DNA of 9,270 nt from an uncultured Bacteroidales bacterium (GCA_903912795.1 CAIWIS010000712.1:1-9270); one strand, 5' to 3'. Shown: positions 1 to 7,295, counted from the stretch's first letter. Notes: generated by a model not told the origin, from the sequence alone. Translations and numbers: made by a program.

Positions 1-1838
1 AAAGCTGTTTTATCGGTTGTGTTTATTAAACCAACAATATTGGCCCAATAAAGATTGTAGTCACATGCCGAGAGATCTGTTGCTGCAGCCACTGCAATTG
101 CATAATGTTTCGCTGCACCACTGGTATTGGTGCGTTGATTGGCCAGAATGTTATTTCTTACATCATTGGTTGTAGGAACGATAGCACCTGTTCTGTAAAA
201 TGCATACGTTGGCATGGTAGCCGAAGCCTGTGCAGTTCCACCAATATATACGCTGTTATGATAATACTTGAATGGATTGCCAACTGCTGTAGCAGCACCC
301 TGATAAATTCCATAAATGGTATTATTGAGTGTAAAGCTATTACCCAAATCAATCATATTATTTTGGATGGTTGTTCCTGTATTACCACCAACGGTTTGAA
401 TGCCAGTAACAACACCGGTAGTAGTGGCGGTGGTGCTTACAGTTGTCAGATTATAAATCAGATTTCGCTCAATCAAAATGCCGTTACCGGTATTGACAGA
501 TATTTTAATACCATTAACGCTATTGGCAGCAGTAGAAGAAGCATTCCCTGCACTCAAACCATAAATCTGATTATTAGAATAGGTGGAGGCCACAGCTGCA
601 GTTCCTTGAAAAATTCCGCTAATTATATTTACAGTTGCTGCAGATGCAGAAGCACCATTTGTACAATTTCGAATAATATTGCCATTGAAATTTTTTGCAG
701 TTCCATTTGTGCTGGTATTGTTAATGCCACGAAACTCATTTGTATTGGTTCCATTTGGTGTAATAGTTATTCCATCGATAATATTGGAATTAAAAGTACC
801 AGCACCTGCTGAAGATAGGTAAATACCGGAAGAAGCTGTGGCAGTATTATAGCCTTGTTTTACAATTATATTTGCAATTTTATTGTTTTGACAGGTAAAT
901 GCTAAACTGGTAGAAATGCCGATTCCTGCGAAAACACTGCCTGAGTTTCCAGTAAAATCGGCAGTACCTGACTGGGTGTTTGAAGTATATCCGATAATGT
1001 TTGATTCTATTTGAGTACGACCTACTGCGCAATTAATACCATATTGAGTTCTACTAGAAGCTAAAGCCATTTTAACAGGCCAGTAAATATTATTCGACGA
1101 AACAGTAGTGGTACCATCTGTGTTATCAGCACTGGCAATATAAATTCCATTCCCATCTACTCCGGCGAAAGTTACCATATTCTGAATGTTATTATTCTGA
1201 ATCGTTGTATTTGTTGCAAGTGCATCGCTTACATATATGCCACAAGTATATTTTGTTGCACCATCCTTAATAATACAGTTTGAAATGGTATTTCCATCTT
1301 CACCGGTGACGTTTGTGGGTCCAGCCATAATCGCAATAGCACCAGTAGCAGCAGCAGTACAAACACTTTGCGTCGTAATATTCTTAATGGTATTGTTACT
1401 TGCATCATTGGTTATACGCAAACACTGAGACGCTGCAATATTTGTGTTGTTTAACACAAACTTAGTGGCATCTAGCCCGTCGATAGTTACATAAGTAGCG
1501 CCACTTAAATTAAATATCTGCGAAGCTGAGGCAGTAAATGTAAATGTAGTAGCATTTCCAGCTTTGGGTTGAATGGTGATGCCATTCCCTGCACTGTTAG
1601 CATTGGTTTTAGAACCCAATGTAATGGGATACGTTTCACCGGCAGTATTGTAATCGCTTTGCAACTCAATCACATAGCCACCTGTAGCATCTGTAATGGC
1701 AGCGTATGCCGCTGCAATAGTTGTATAACTTGCACCTGATGCTCCAACAGTAATTGTTGAAGCCGCTTTGGCACTAACTCCCATAAGCAGTAGCACAGCC
1801 ACTGCCATCATTTTTAAAAAGAGAAGATTTTTTTTCAT
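1..1838 (-). CDS. Secreted parallel beta-helix repeat protein, N-terminal 612 codons (runs off left edge)
   Basis: The minus strand is open without a stop from the ATG at 1838-1836 to base 1, giving 612 codons and two extra bases, so the C-terminus lies outside the window. Residues 1-25 form a signal peptide (basic start, hydrophobic core AVAVLLLMGV) with likely cleavage at AKA|AST. From about residue 85 onward the chain is rich in Asn, Thr, Ala, Gly and Ser. It shows irregular 25-35-residue repeats with N-N-x-I and G-I-Y/G-I-x cores (for example near 183-203, 211-234, 318-341, 349-372, 421-446, 489-512), the pattern of right-handed beta-helix (PbH1-type) folds. The stretch near 525-600 (YHNSVYIGGT, then RNNI, then KHYAI) resembles large Bacteroidota surface proteins that usually end in a type IX secretion sorting domain; that domain is not visible here. 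No catalytic motif for a polysaccharide lyase or pectinase was seen. Its role is unknown: adhesin, glycan-binding protein or lyase are all possible. It appears to be a separate transcription unit, with a terminator and two operator-like palindromes upstream. Confidence 0.85.
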   Translation of the reverse strand, partial: MKKNLLFLKMMAVAVLLLMGVSAKAASTITVGASGASYTTIAAAYAAITDATGGYVIELQSDYNTAGETYPITLGSKTNANSAGNGITIQPKAGNATTFTFTASASQIFNLSGATYVTIDGLDATKFVLNNTNIAASQCLRITNDASNNTIKNITTQSVCTAAATGAIAIMAGPTNVTGEDGNTISNCIIKDGATKYTCGIYVSDALATNTTIQNNNIQNMVTFAGVDGNGIYIASADNTDGTTTVSSNNIYWPVKMALASSRTQYGINCAVGRTQIESNIIGYTSNTQSGTADFTGNSGSVFAGIGISTSLAFTCQNNKIANIIVKQGYNTATASSGIYLSSAGAGTFNSNIIDGITITPNGTNTNEFRGINNTSTNGTAKNFNGNIIRNCTNGASASAATVNIISGIFQGTAAVASTYSNNQIYGLSAGNASSTAANSVNGIKISVNTGNGILIERNLIYNLTTVSTTATTTGVVTGIQTVGGNTGTTIQNNMIDLGNSFTLNNTIYGIYQGAATAVGNPFKYYHNSVYIGGTAQASATMPTYAFYRTGAIVPTTNDVRNNILANQRTNTSGAAKHYAIAVAAATDLSACDYNLYWANIVGLINTTDKTA

Positions 1839-1908
1839 GACATTATTTTATTTAGAGATTAATAATTCTGATTTTGGATAATAGAAAATTAAGTATTTTA
1901 TTATTGTA

Positions 1909-1916
1909 CGAAGATA
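1909..1916 (-). promoter_or_regulatory. Weak candidate -7 element for the beta-helix gene
   Basis: On the minus strand this reads TATCTTCG, one base from the Bacteroidota -7 consensus TAnnTTTG, about 70 bases before the start codon. No TTTG-like -33 element sits at the usual 19-21 base spacing; the nearest TTG (1946-1944) is 27 bases away. If this is the promoter, the tandem palindromes at 1961-2005 lie upstream of it rather than over it. This is a weak call. Confidence 0.3.
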
Positions 1917-1960
1917 TACTTATAAATAAAAATTTTATGCTGGCAATTCGTTTATTTAAC

Positions 1961-1978
1961 ATTGTAATCGTTTACAAT
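1961..1978. promoter_or_regulatory. LacI-type operator-like palindrome, proximal copy
   Basis: ATTGTAATCGTTTACAAT is an 18-bp palindrome with 7-base arms (ATTGTAA/TTACAAT) and a central CG; only the T/T pair flanking the CG breaks the symmetry. The TGTAA-N4-TTACA shape with a central CG is typical of LacI/GalR-family operators. It lies in the 240-bp gap upstream of the beta-helix gene and after the terminator of the GH operon, so it probably controls the beta-helix gene. No LacI-family gene is present in the window. Confidence 0.6.
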
Positions 1979-1990
1979 CGAAGAAAATTC

Positions 1991-2008
1991 ATTGTAAACG
2001 TTTACGAA
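1991..2008. promoter_or_regulatory. LacI-type operator-like palindrome, distal copy
   Basis: ATTGTAAACGTTTACGAA contains a perfect 12-bp palindrome, GTAAACGTTTAC, at 1994-2005. It shares ATTGTAA-x-CGTTTAC with the copy at 1961-1978. The two centres (1969.5 and 1999.5) are 30 bp apart, close to three helical turns, as expected for two dimers binding the same face of the DNA. It starts three bases beyond the U-tract side of the terminator at 2011-2041. Confidence 0.6.
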
Positions 2009-2010
2009 AA

Positions 2011-2041
2011 ATAAAAAAAACTGCCGTTTTGCTTTCGACAG
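2011..2041 (-). terminator. Rho-independent terminator after the GH95 gene
   Basis: Read on the minus strand, CTGTCG (2041-2036) pairs with CGGCAG (2026-2021) to give a six-pair stem with one G-U pair and a nine-base A-rich loop. It is followed directly by eight Ts (2020-2013). It begins 38 bases after the GH95 stop codon, is correctly placed and oriented to end the GH operon, and insulates the beta-helix gene from read-through. Confidence 0.7.
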
Positions 2042-2078
2042 ACTCATAGTTTTTTTTGATAAGAAAATGGGCATCTAA

Positions 2079-4268
2079 TTAGAGGTTAAATAAATAAGTT
2101 TTTCCTTGATTGGTTTGTTTTTCTATCATTTTTCCTTGATAGACAATTTTCAGATAATTTCCTTGTAAGGACTTAATTTTAAAAATCTTGAGCTTTCCAT
2201 TTCTCCAATTCATATCCACAACAAAACCACCTCTGGCACGCAGTCCTTTTACTTCGCCTGTTGGCCAGGCATTAGGCAAAGCGGGGAGCAGTTGTAGCAA
2301 ATAGCCTTTTTCGGTTTTCAAATGACTTTGGAGTAACATTTCGGCCACACCCGCAGTATAACCAAAGTTACCGTCAATTTGGAACGGTGGGTGGGTGTCG
2401 AACATGTTTTCGAGTATGCATTTTTTGAAAAGCATATTAATCATATTGTACGACCGGTTACCAAGCCCTAAACGGGCAAAAAGGTTGATTTTCCAGGCTG
2501 TACTCCAACCGGTACTCACATCGCCACGGGCATTAAGTGAAACTAGTGCTGCATTTGCCCATTCGGGTGTAGTAACGGGGCTTATCTGACGGCCGGGATG
2601 CAAGCCAAACATGTGTGAATTGTGTCGGTGTTTGTCGTTCGGACTGTCCCAATCTTCCATCCATTCCTGCAACTGTCCCCATTTGCCAATTTGTGGGCCA
2701 AGCAAACGGTTTCGCATAGTGTCAATTCTATTTTTATAGTCTATGTCCGAATTTAGTGCTGTAGCAGCATCAACCACATTTGTAAACAAATCGTACACAA
2801 TTTGCTGGTCGTACGACACGCCCGGATAAGGAGTTCTATCGCCTTCCACCAGCCCCGGACCATGCTCTGGCGACCAACCATCGGGTGTTATCAGTTTTCC
2901 AGCCTTACTTTCCACCAAATAATCTTCCCAATAACCACTCACATCTTTGAGCATAGGATAAGCACGATTTTTCAAAAAATCTTTGTCGCCCGTAAATGCA
3001 TAGTGTTCCCAAAAATGCTGACTCATCCAAGCACTTCCGGGGCGATGAATTCCCCATGTAGAAGGACCACCCATAATATTGTTGGTACTATAAGCTATCC
3101 AACCACGTTTGGTTTGCAGTTTTGGGTCGGTAGTTTTTTTGTTTACACGCGCCAGGTTTTCCACCCAATCGAAATAAGGGGCTGTACACTCAGATAAACC
3201 AGTTGGCTCGGCTGGCCAATAATTCATTTCCACATTAATATTGGTGGTGTATTGCGAGTACCATGCCGGTTTGTACTCGTTGTTCCAGATTCCCTGCAGG
3301 TTGGCAGGTAAACCACCTGCACGCGAAGAACTAATTAGCAAATATCGTCCGTATTGAAAAAGCAAAGCTTCTAATGCAGGATCTATCGCACCATCTTTTA
3401 CAGCATTTAAGCGGTCGAGTGTTGGTTTGTTGGATTCGGCACCCAAATTTAATTGCACACGACTGTACAAGTTTTGATAGTCGGCAATATGTGCTTTACG
3501 TAGTTTGGAATAGGATTTAGCAGCCGCCAACGCCAGTGTTTTTTCTAACTGAGCATGTGGGTGTTCACCTTTAAAATCTTTTGAAAAATCTTTTGAAAAA
3601 TCGGTTCCTGCTACCAATAAAATTTTTACATCGTTGGCATTGGATACTGAAATTGAAGAATTTCCTATCGTCATTATTCCACCGTTATTTATTACCACCA
3701 CCTGTGATTCGTATTGCATACCATTTTCGGGTAGCGTACCAGAGGCTGTAATTGTATTTCCCGACACTTCAATTTTGCCATTGTGTGCATCTTTTAGTTT
3801 TAACGTAAAAGAGATTCTGGCTTTTTTGCTGGCCGAGAAACTGGCTACCAATACTTTGTCAGGATAACTTGAAAAATACTCCCTGCGGTAATTAACACCA
3901 CCAGATGTAAAACTAACTGTATGAATTGCATTGTTTAAATTCAATTCCCGACGATAATTATCGGCTCTCAGATTTCCAAAATCTATGAAAATATCGCCAA
4001 AAGGTTGATAATAACCCACGGTGGGTTCTTCATTCCCGTTTATGGAAGTAGTGCCTGTAATCAGACTCGATTCGTTGAACTGAATTTGCTCTTTTTCCAC
4101 TCCGCCAAATATCATTCCACCCAACGTACCATTGCCAATGGGCAAAGCTTGAAACCATTGTTTGGCGGGTTGAGTGTACCAAAGACTCTCCTTAGGTGGA
4201 GTTGATTTTCCAAAAGTGGATAAAACCAATAACAAGAAAAAGAATGTAAATAATATTTTGAACTTCAT
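2079..4268 (-). CDS. GH95 glycoside hydrolase (alpha-L-galactosidase or alpha-L-fucosidase)
   Basis: A 729-residue exported inverting exo-glycosidase. Residues 1-20 are a signal peptide. The N-terminal beta-sandwich starts with the family signature LWYTQPAKQW...ALPIGNGTLGGMIFGG (29-56). The (alpha/alpha)6 barrel spans roughly 290-640 and a short C-terminal beta-domain follows. Catalytic residues recalled from Bifidobacterium AfcA (N421, N423, E566, D766) map to N343 and N345 in TTNINVEMNYW, E468 in GWSPEHGP, and D632 in FQIDGNFG, so the active site is complete. Two residues before N343 is Thr341, where fucosidases of this family typically have His (HxNIN). As I recall, Thr here is found in the alpha-L-galactosidase BACOVA_03438. 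Residues 393-414 also lack the usual HxNTDLW motif. The loop after NESSL (65-69) is shorter than in many relatives, but the length is otherwise normal for the family (about 730-830). It is the last gene of the likely GH29-propeller-GH95 operon, 100 bases after the previous gene, and a terminator follows. No Shine-Dalgarno sequence is seen; the leader is AT-rich. Confidence 0.93.
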   Translation of the reverse strand: MKFKILFTFFFLLLVLSTFGKSTPPKESLWYTQPAKQWFQALPIGNGTLGGMIFGGVEKEQIQFNESSLITGTTSINGNEEPTVGYYQPFGDIFIDFGNLRADNYRRELNLNNAIHTVSFTSGGVNYRREYFSSYPDKVLVASFSASKKARISFTLKLKDAHNGKIEVSGNTITASGTLPENGMQYESQVVVINNGGIMTIGNSSISVSNANDVKILLVAGTDFSKDFSKDFKGEHPHAQLEKTLALAAAKSYSKLRKAHIADYQNLYSRVQLNLGAESNKPTLDRLNAVKDGAIDPALEALLFQYGRYLLISSSRAGGLPANLQGIWNNEYKPAWYSQYTTNINVEMNYWPAEPTGLSECTAPYFDWVENLARVNKKTTDPKLQTKRGWIAYSTNNIMGGPSTWGIHRPGSAWMSQHFWEHYAFTGDKDFLKNRAYPMLKDVSGYWEDYLVESKAGKLITPDGWSPEHGPGLVEGDRTPYPGVSYDQQIVYDLFTNVVDAATALNSDIDYKNRIDTMRNRLLGPQIGKWGQLQEWMEDWDSPNDKHRHNSHMFGLHPGRQISPVTTPEWANAALVSLNARGDVSTGWSTAWKINLFARLGLGNRSYNMINMLFKKCILENMFDTHPPFQIDGNFGYTAGVAEMLLQSHLKTEKGYLLQLLPALPNAWPTGEVKGLRARGGFVVDMNWRNGKLKIFKIKSLQGNYLKIVYQGKMIEKQTNQGKTYLFNL
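3577..3600. repeat. Two tandem copies of a 12-bp unit inside the GH95 gene
   Basis: The unit tcttttgaaaaa occurs twice in tandem (3577-3588 and 3589-3600). It duplicates four codons, producing DFSKDFSKDF at residues 223-232, in the loop between the beta-sandwich and the helical linker of GH95. It preserves the frame and probably arose by replication slippage in a tolerant loop. Confidence 0.85.
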
Positions 4269-4288
4269 ATTATTGTATTATAAGGAGA

Positions 4289-4311
4289 TAATTATTTTAA
4301 TGAAATAATTA
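4289..4311. repeat. AT-only inverted repeat in the gap before GH95
   Basis: TAATTATTT and AAATAATTA are perfect 9-base inverted arms around a five-base loop (TAATG), within the 100-bp gap between the propeller gene and GH95, 20 bases before the GH95 start. In RNA it would form a weak A-U hairpin without a U-tract, so it is not a standard terminator. It could be an mRNA-processing or stability element, a protein site, or chance in AT-rich DNA. Confidence 0.5.
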
Positions 4312-4368
4312 CTATTTGAACTCATAAAATTATCAATATTGAGTCAAAATGCAACATTTAAGTACCAA

Positions 4369-5508
4369 TTACTTCAATGGTATAGCCACATTATAGGTAT
4401 GCGAGCGTTTTTTATCCACTCCTATGGCACCGTACAAAAATTTGGGTACGCCGTTTTCAAAATATACCCACGGACGCTCAATAGCAATGCCACTTTGCAT
4501 ACCATCTGCCCACGCAAACGAGCTACCAATAACAAGTGGGTGTTTTGCAGGCTGCCAATCAATTCCGTTTTTTGAAACCATCAACGCTAACGCTCCAGTG
4601 TCGCCGGTAAATTTTCCAACCACATCGCGTACAATGGCGTAATAAAAACCTTTCTGAAACCATATAAATGGATCTTCAGCCTCCATGTGAGACGTTTTAC
4701 TATCTTTTGATTCAAATATTGAGTTTGGAGATTTAGTGAATGGACCAAGTGGTGATTTAGCTGTGGCCACCCCAAACCGAACCCGACCACCACTAAGAGT
4801 GCCATTTTTGCACACCTGTTTATACACCATTAGCACACCGCCTTTATCGTCAAAAGTAATGGCGGGATTACTCACCAACATGGCATCGTAAGCAGTGCTG
4901 TCGTTATCGTTGTTAGACAAAACAGGTTTGTCAAAACGTTTCCAGTCGCCTTCAATATTGGTTGCTACTGCCACACCTATTCGTTGATGGTTGCGTTGTA
5001 CCCACCAGTTGGTAAGATTTCTTTCGCCAGTACCTGTGGTTCCCATGTAATACAAATAATACTTCCCTTTGTAAAAAGTGATATAGGGATTATGTGTTAC
5101 TGCGCCATCCCAATACTGTGCTCCACGGGCAGGCAAAACCACCTTTACATGTTTGTACGGCCCTTCGGGTTTATCAGCTTTGGCAAGCGCAATTTCGGAA
5201 CTATATATCCACGATTTATGTCCATCGGCACGTGGCCAACGGGAGTAAAACATATAGAATTTACCATTCTTATCCTTAATAACCGAACCGCACCAAATAG
5301 CGTAATTCTCATCAATAAAGCGGTTTTCGAGGGGAACTGGTTGAAGCATTGCCCCGAAATTGTAGTCGATTGGTTGTTGCGAATCCAGCTTTAGTTTATG
5401 TTCTGACTTTTGAATCTGTTGAGCGTAACTTTGTTCCAAAAATACTAATGATATGAAGCACACAAACAACACTTTAGTAGATCTTATCCACGGGATTTCC
5501 ATTTTCAT
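4369..5508 (-). CDS. Secreted GH43-like five-bladed beta-propeller protein, family uncertain
   Basis: A 379-residue protein with a signal peptide (core VLFVCFISLVFL, likely cleavage SYA|QQ after residue 29). Five propeller-blade strand patterns of GH43/GH32/GH117-like enzymes can be seen: CGSVI...KFYMFYSRWP (73-92), HNPYI...KYYLYYMG (139-156), SNPAI...VLMVYK (213-230), EDPFIW...YYAIVRD (278-295) and ERPWVYF...KFLYGA (344-361). Relatives in Bacteroidota and Planctomycetes are, as I recall, annotated only as 'glycoside hydrolase family protein' or sucrase-like. The Asp of the blade-1 DP motif, the catalytic base in GH43, is replaced by a Cys-Gly pair (C73-G74), and blades 2 and 3 have NP; only blade 4 keeps DP. 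Candidate catalytic acids are D134 (YWDG), D208 (YDAM), E276/E278/D279 (MEAEDP) and D335 (WADG). The stop of the upstream GH29 gene is 19 bases before this ATG, so the two are very likely co-transcribed. The start could also be M3; M1 is preferred as it leaves a complete signal peptide. Exact reaction and substrate are unknown. Confidence 0.82.
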   Translation of the reverse strand: MKMEIPWIRSTKVLFVCFISLVFLEQSYAQQIQKSEHKLKLDSQQPIDYNFGAMLQPVPLENRFIDENYAIWCGSVIKDKNGKFYMFYSRWPRADGHKSWIYSSEIALAKADKPEGPYKHVKVVLPARGAQYWDGAVTHNPYITFYKGKYYLYYMGTTGTGERNLTNWWVQRNHQRIGVAVATNIEGDWKRFDKPVLSNNDNDSTAYDAMLVSNPAITFDDKGGVLMVYKQVCKNGTLSGGRVRFGVATAKSPLGPFTKSPNSIFESKDSKTSHMEAEDPFIWFQKGFYYAIVRDVVGKFTGDTGALALMVSKNGIDWQPAKHPLVIGSSFAWADGMQSGIAIERPWVYFENGVPKFLYGAIGVDKKRSHTYNVAIPLK

Positions 5509-5527
5509 TTTTTTATGATTTATATTA

Positions 5528-7222
5528 TTATTCAGCTCTGAATAAAATAATTTCGTTTACTGCCGGAGCTTCTTTCACATTTTCTAAAATAATCCGAAAT
5601 TTCTGAGCCGCTATAGGAGTAAAAGATTTAGTCAGCCCTATTCCATCTGTTTGTCCTTTGAAAATAGTTTTCCATTCCGTTCCATTCAAATACTGAAGTT
5701 CGTGTTTTTGAGTTATACCACTCCACGGATGCCACGGCTCTACTAACGATAGACATTGAATACTGGTTGGAGCGCCCAAATCAATTTCAAGTGTGGCTGC
5801 TTTCTCTCCTTTAGCTGCTTTCCATCCTGAATTTGGACTACCATCAGTTAGTTTTACCAATTTAGCATCATCTTCAGAAGAACTTGCAACTACATTTTTC
5901 CCTGCAGAAGGAATAGGCTGAACAATCGGTTCTCCTACAATCTGAATGGCGACTACTGAGGCAACTTTATCAGGAGCATAATTTGGAACCTGAATGATTG
6001 AATTGCCTTTACCTGATTTTATTTTCAGAGACGTTTTTGCATCAGCCAATAGATAAGCTTTTACTATTTTATTACCGAGAGGCACAATCAATTTGCCATC
6101 TTTTGGCCAATCGAACAAATTAAGATAGATAGTTTGTCCGTTGCGGGTGGCGCGACCCCACGATAGGTACGGAAATGGTGACGCTTGTGTTCCGTAGATT
6201 GCGTCGCCATTAATTTTCAACCAATCTCCAATTTCTTTCAAATTTTGCTGACACACTTCAGGAATTATTCCGTATTGATTCGGACCTACATTCAGCAGAA
6301 AATTACCGCCTTTGCTAACAATATCAATGAGTTTTTGCAATAAATCAGTTGTACTTTTCCATCTATCGTCGTAAGCATTATAGCCCCAATGCCCATTCAT
6401 AGTCATACATACTTCCCAATTACGTCCAGGAAAACCTGTAGCTGGAATAAACTGTTCGGGCGTTTCAAGGTCGCCACCCACACCTCCGCCCAAGCGGTTG
6501 TTGGTTATCAGATTCGGATATTTTTTGAGCATAGAAGATATTTTTTGAGCCATTTCAGGAGTAATATTCATAGGAGTATCCCACCAAACGACAGCCACAT
6601 CACCATAGTTTTCCATAATTTCTTTTACCTGAGGTACCACAATACTATCCACATATTTATTCATATCGCCTTTGTGAGTTTCATCCCATTCTTTATTTCC
6701 CGAAACAGCACCACCGGGATGATACCAATCCTGAGCCTGCGAATAATAAAATCCGAGTTTCATATTATTTTTCCGGCAAGCATCGGCCAATTCTTTTAAA
6801 ACGTCACGTTTAAAAGGTGTGGCATCAACGATGTTGTATGGGTCTGAAGATTTGAACATTGCGAATCCGTCGTGATGTTTCGAAGTGATAACCATGTATT
6901 TCTGACCGGCAGCTTTGGCTATTTTTACCCATTCTTCAGCATTAAACTGAATAGGATTGAATTGTTTGGCCAACTCAGAATATTCTGTTCTCGAAATTTT
7001 TGCACTGTTCATCAACCACTCACCATAAGTGGTTTTATCGCCCCATTTGCCCGAAGGAACGGCATACAAACCCCAGTGAATAAACATGCCGAACTTGGCT
7101 TCGCGCCACCATTGCATTTTCGGATCGCTTTGTTTTGACCCTGAATTGGTTTCAACGTTTTGTGCACAGATACTCATTGTAACTGAGATAATTGAAAGAA
7201 AAAGAATTGTTACTTTTTTCAT
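5528..7222 (-). CDS. GH29 alpha-L-fucosidase with C-terminal F5/8-type (CBM32-like) domain
   Basis: A 564-residue exported retaining exo-fucosidase that releases alpha-linked L-fucose. Signal peptide 1-20 (likely cleavage ICA|QN). The catalytic TIM barrel spans about 35-345 with GH29 hallmarks: WWREAKFGMFIHWG (38-51), the SKHHDGFAMF substrate-binding motif (114-123), and the nucleophile D215 in VVWWDTP. By comparison from memory with Thermotoga maritima Glu266, the acid/base is probably E256 in LETPEQF; E253 and E270 (NWEVCMTM) are alternatives. A beta-sandwich typical of GH29 C-termini follows (about 346-432). A discoidin-like F5/8 type C domain then spans about 438-564 (LTDGSPNSGW, then LEIDLG, then the C-terminal NEIILF), likely a sugar-binding module. 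Overall form is closer to the broad-specificity GH29-A group, but I cannot place the subfamily firmly. It is first in the proposed three-gene operon: a consensus -7 element lies about 40 bases upstream, and the propeller gene starts 19 bases after its stop. Confidence 0.95.
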   Translation of the reverse strand: MKKVTILFLSIISVTMSICAQNVETNSGSKQSDPKMQWWREAKFGMFIHWGLYAVPSGKWGDKTTYGEWLMNSAKISRTEYSELAKQFNPIQFNAEEWVKIAKAAGQKYMVITSKHHDGFAMFKSSDPYNIVDATPFKRDVLKELADACRKNNMKLGFYYSQAQDWYHPGGAVSGNKEWDETHKGDMNKYVDSIVVPQVKEIMENYGDVAVVWWDTPMNITPEMAQKISSMLKKYPNLITNNRLGGGVGGDLETPEQFIPATGFPGRNWEVCMTMNGHWGYNAYDDRWKSTTDLLQKLIDIVSKGGNFLLNVGPNQYGIIPEVCQQNLKEIGDWLKINGDAIYGTQASPFPYLSWGRATRNGQTIYLNLFDWPKDGKLIVPLGNKIVKAYLLADAKTSLKIKSGKGNSIIQVPNYAPDKVASVVAIQIVGEPIVQPIPSAGKNVVASSSEDDAKLVKLTDGSPNSGWKAAKGEKAATLEIDLGAPTSIQCLSLVEPWHPWSGITQKHELQYLNGTEWKTIFKGQTDGIGLTKSFTPIAAQKFRIILENVKEAPAVNEIILFRAE

Positions 7223-7262
7223 TTTAATTGTTTTTTTTATGCATTAAAATTAATATCCGTAT

Positions 7263-7295
7263 CAAAGATAAATTAGCTAAACTACCGCCATCACA
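7263..7295 (-). promoter_or_regulatory. Bacteroidota-type promoter for the GH29-propeller-GH95 operon
   Basis: On the minus strand TATCTTTG (7270-7263) matches the Bacteroidota -7 consensus TAnnTTTG exactly. A TGTG (7295-7292), one base from the -33 consensus TTTG, lies 21 bases upstream. Transcription would begin near 7256, leaving a leader of about 33 bases before the GH29 ATG. The site lies within the 122-bp gap after the GH43 gene, so the GH29 operon can be transcribed independently of GH43. No terminator was found after GH43, so read-through is also possible. Confidence 0.6.

Noticed and set aside
105..812. A 235-codon plus-strand open frame
   Set aside because: It is antisense to the beta-helix gene, whose minus-strand frame is continuous with a signal peptide and recognisable repeats; the plus frame is low-complexity Ser/Ile/Cys/Asn-rich with no domain.
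1878..1904. AT-rich imperfect hairpin in the leader of the beta-helix gene
   Set aside because: The arms need a two-base bulge and contain only one G or C; such structures are expected by chance in this AT-rich stretch.
4283..4287. AGGAG near the GH95 start as a ribosome binding site
   Set aside because: The sequence is on the plus strand; the GH95 mRNA carries CUCCU there, which is not a Shine-Dalgarno sequence.
7160..7174. Lipoprotein signal (Cys19) in the GH29 fucosidase
   Set aside because: The residues before Cys19 are M-S-I, which do not fit the lipobox; a type I cleavage at ICA|QN is more likely.
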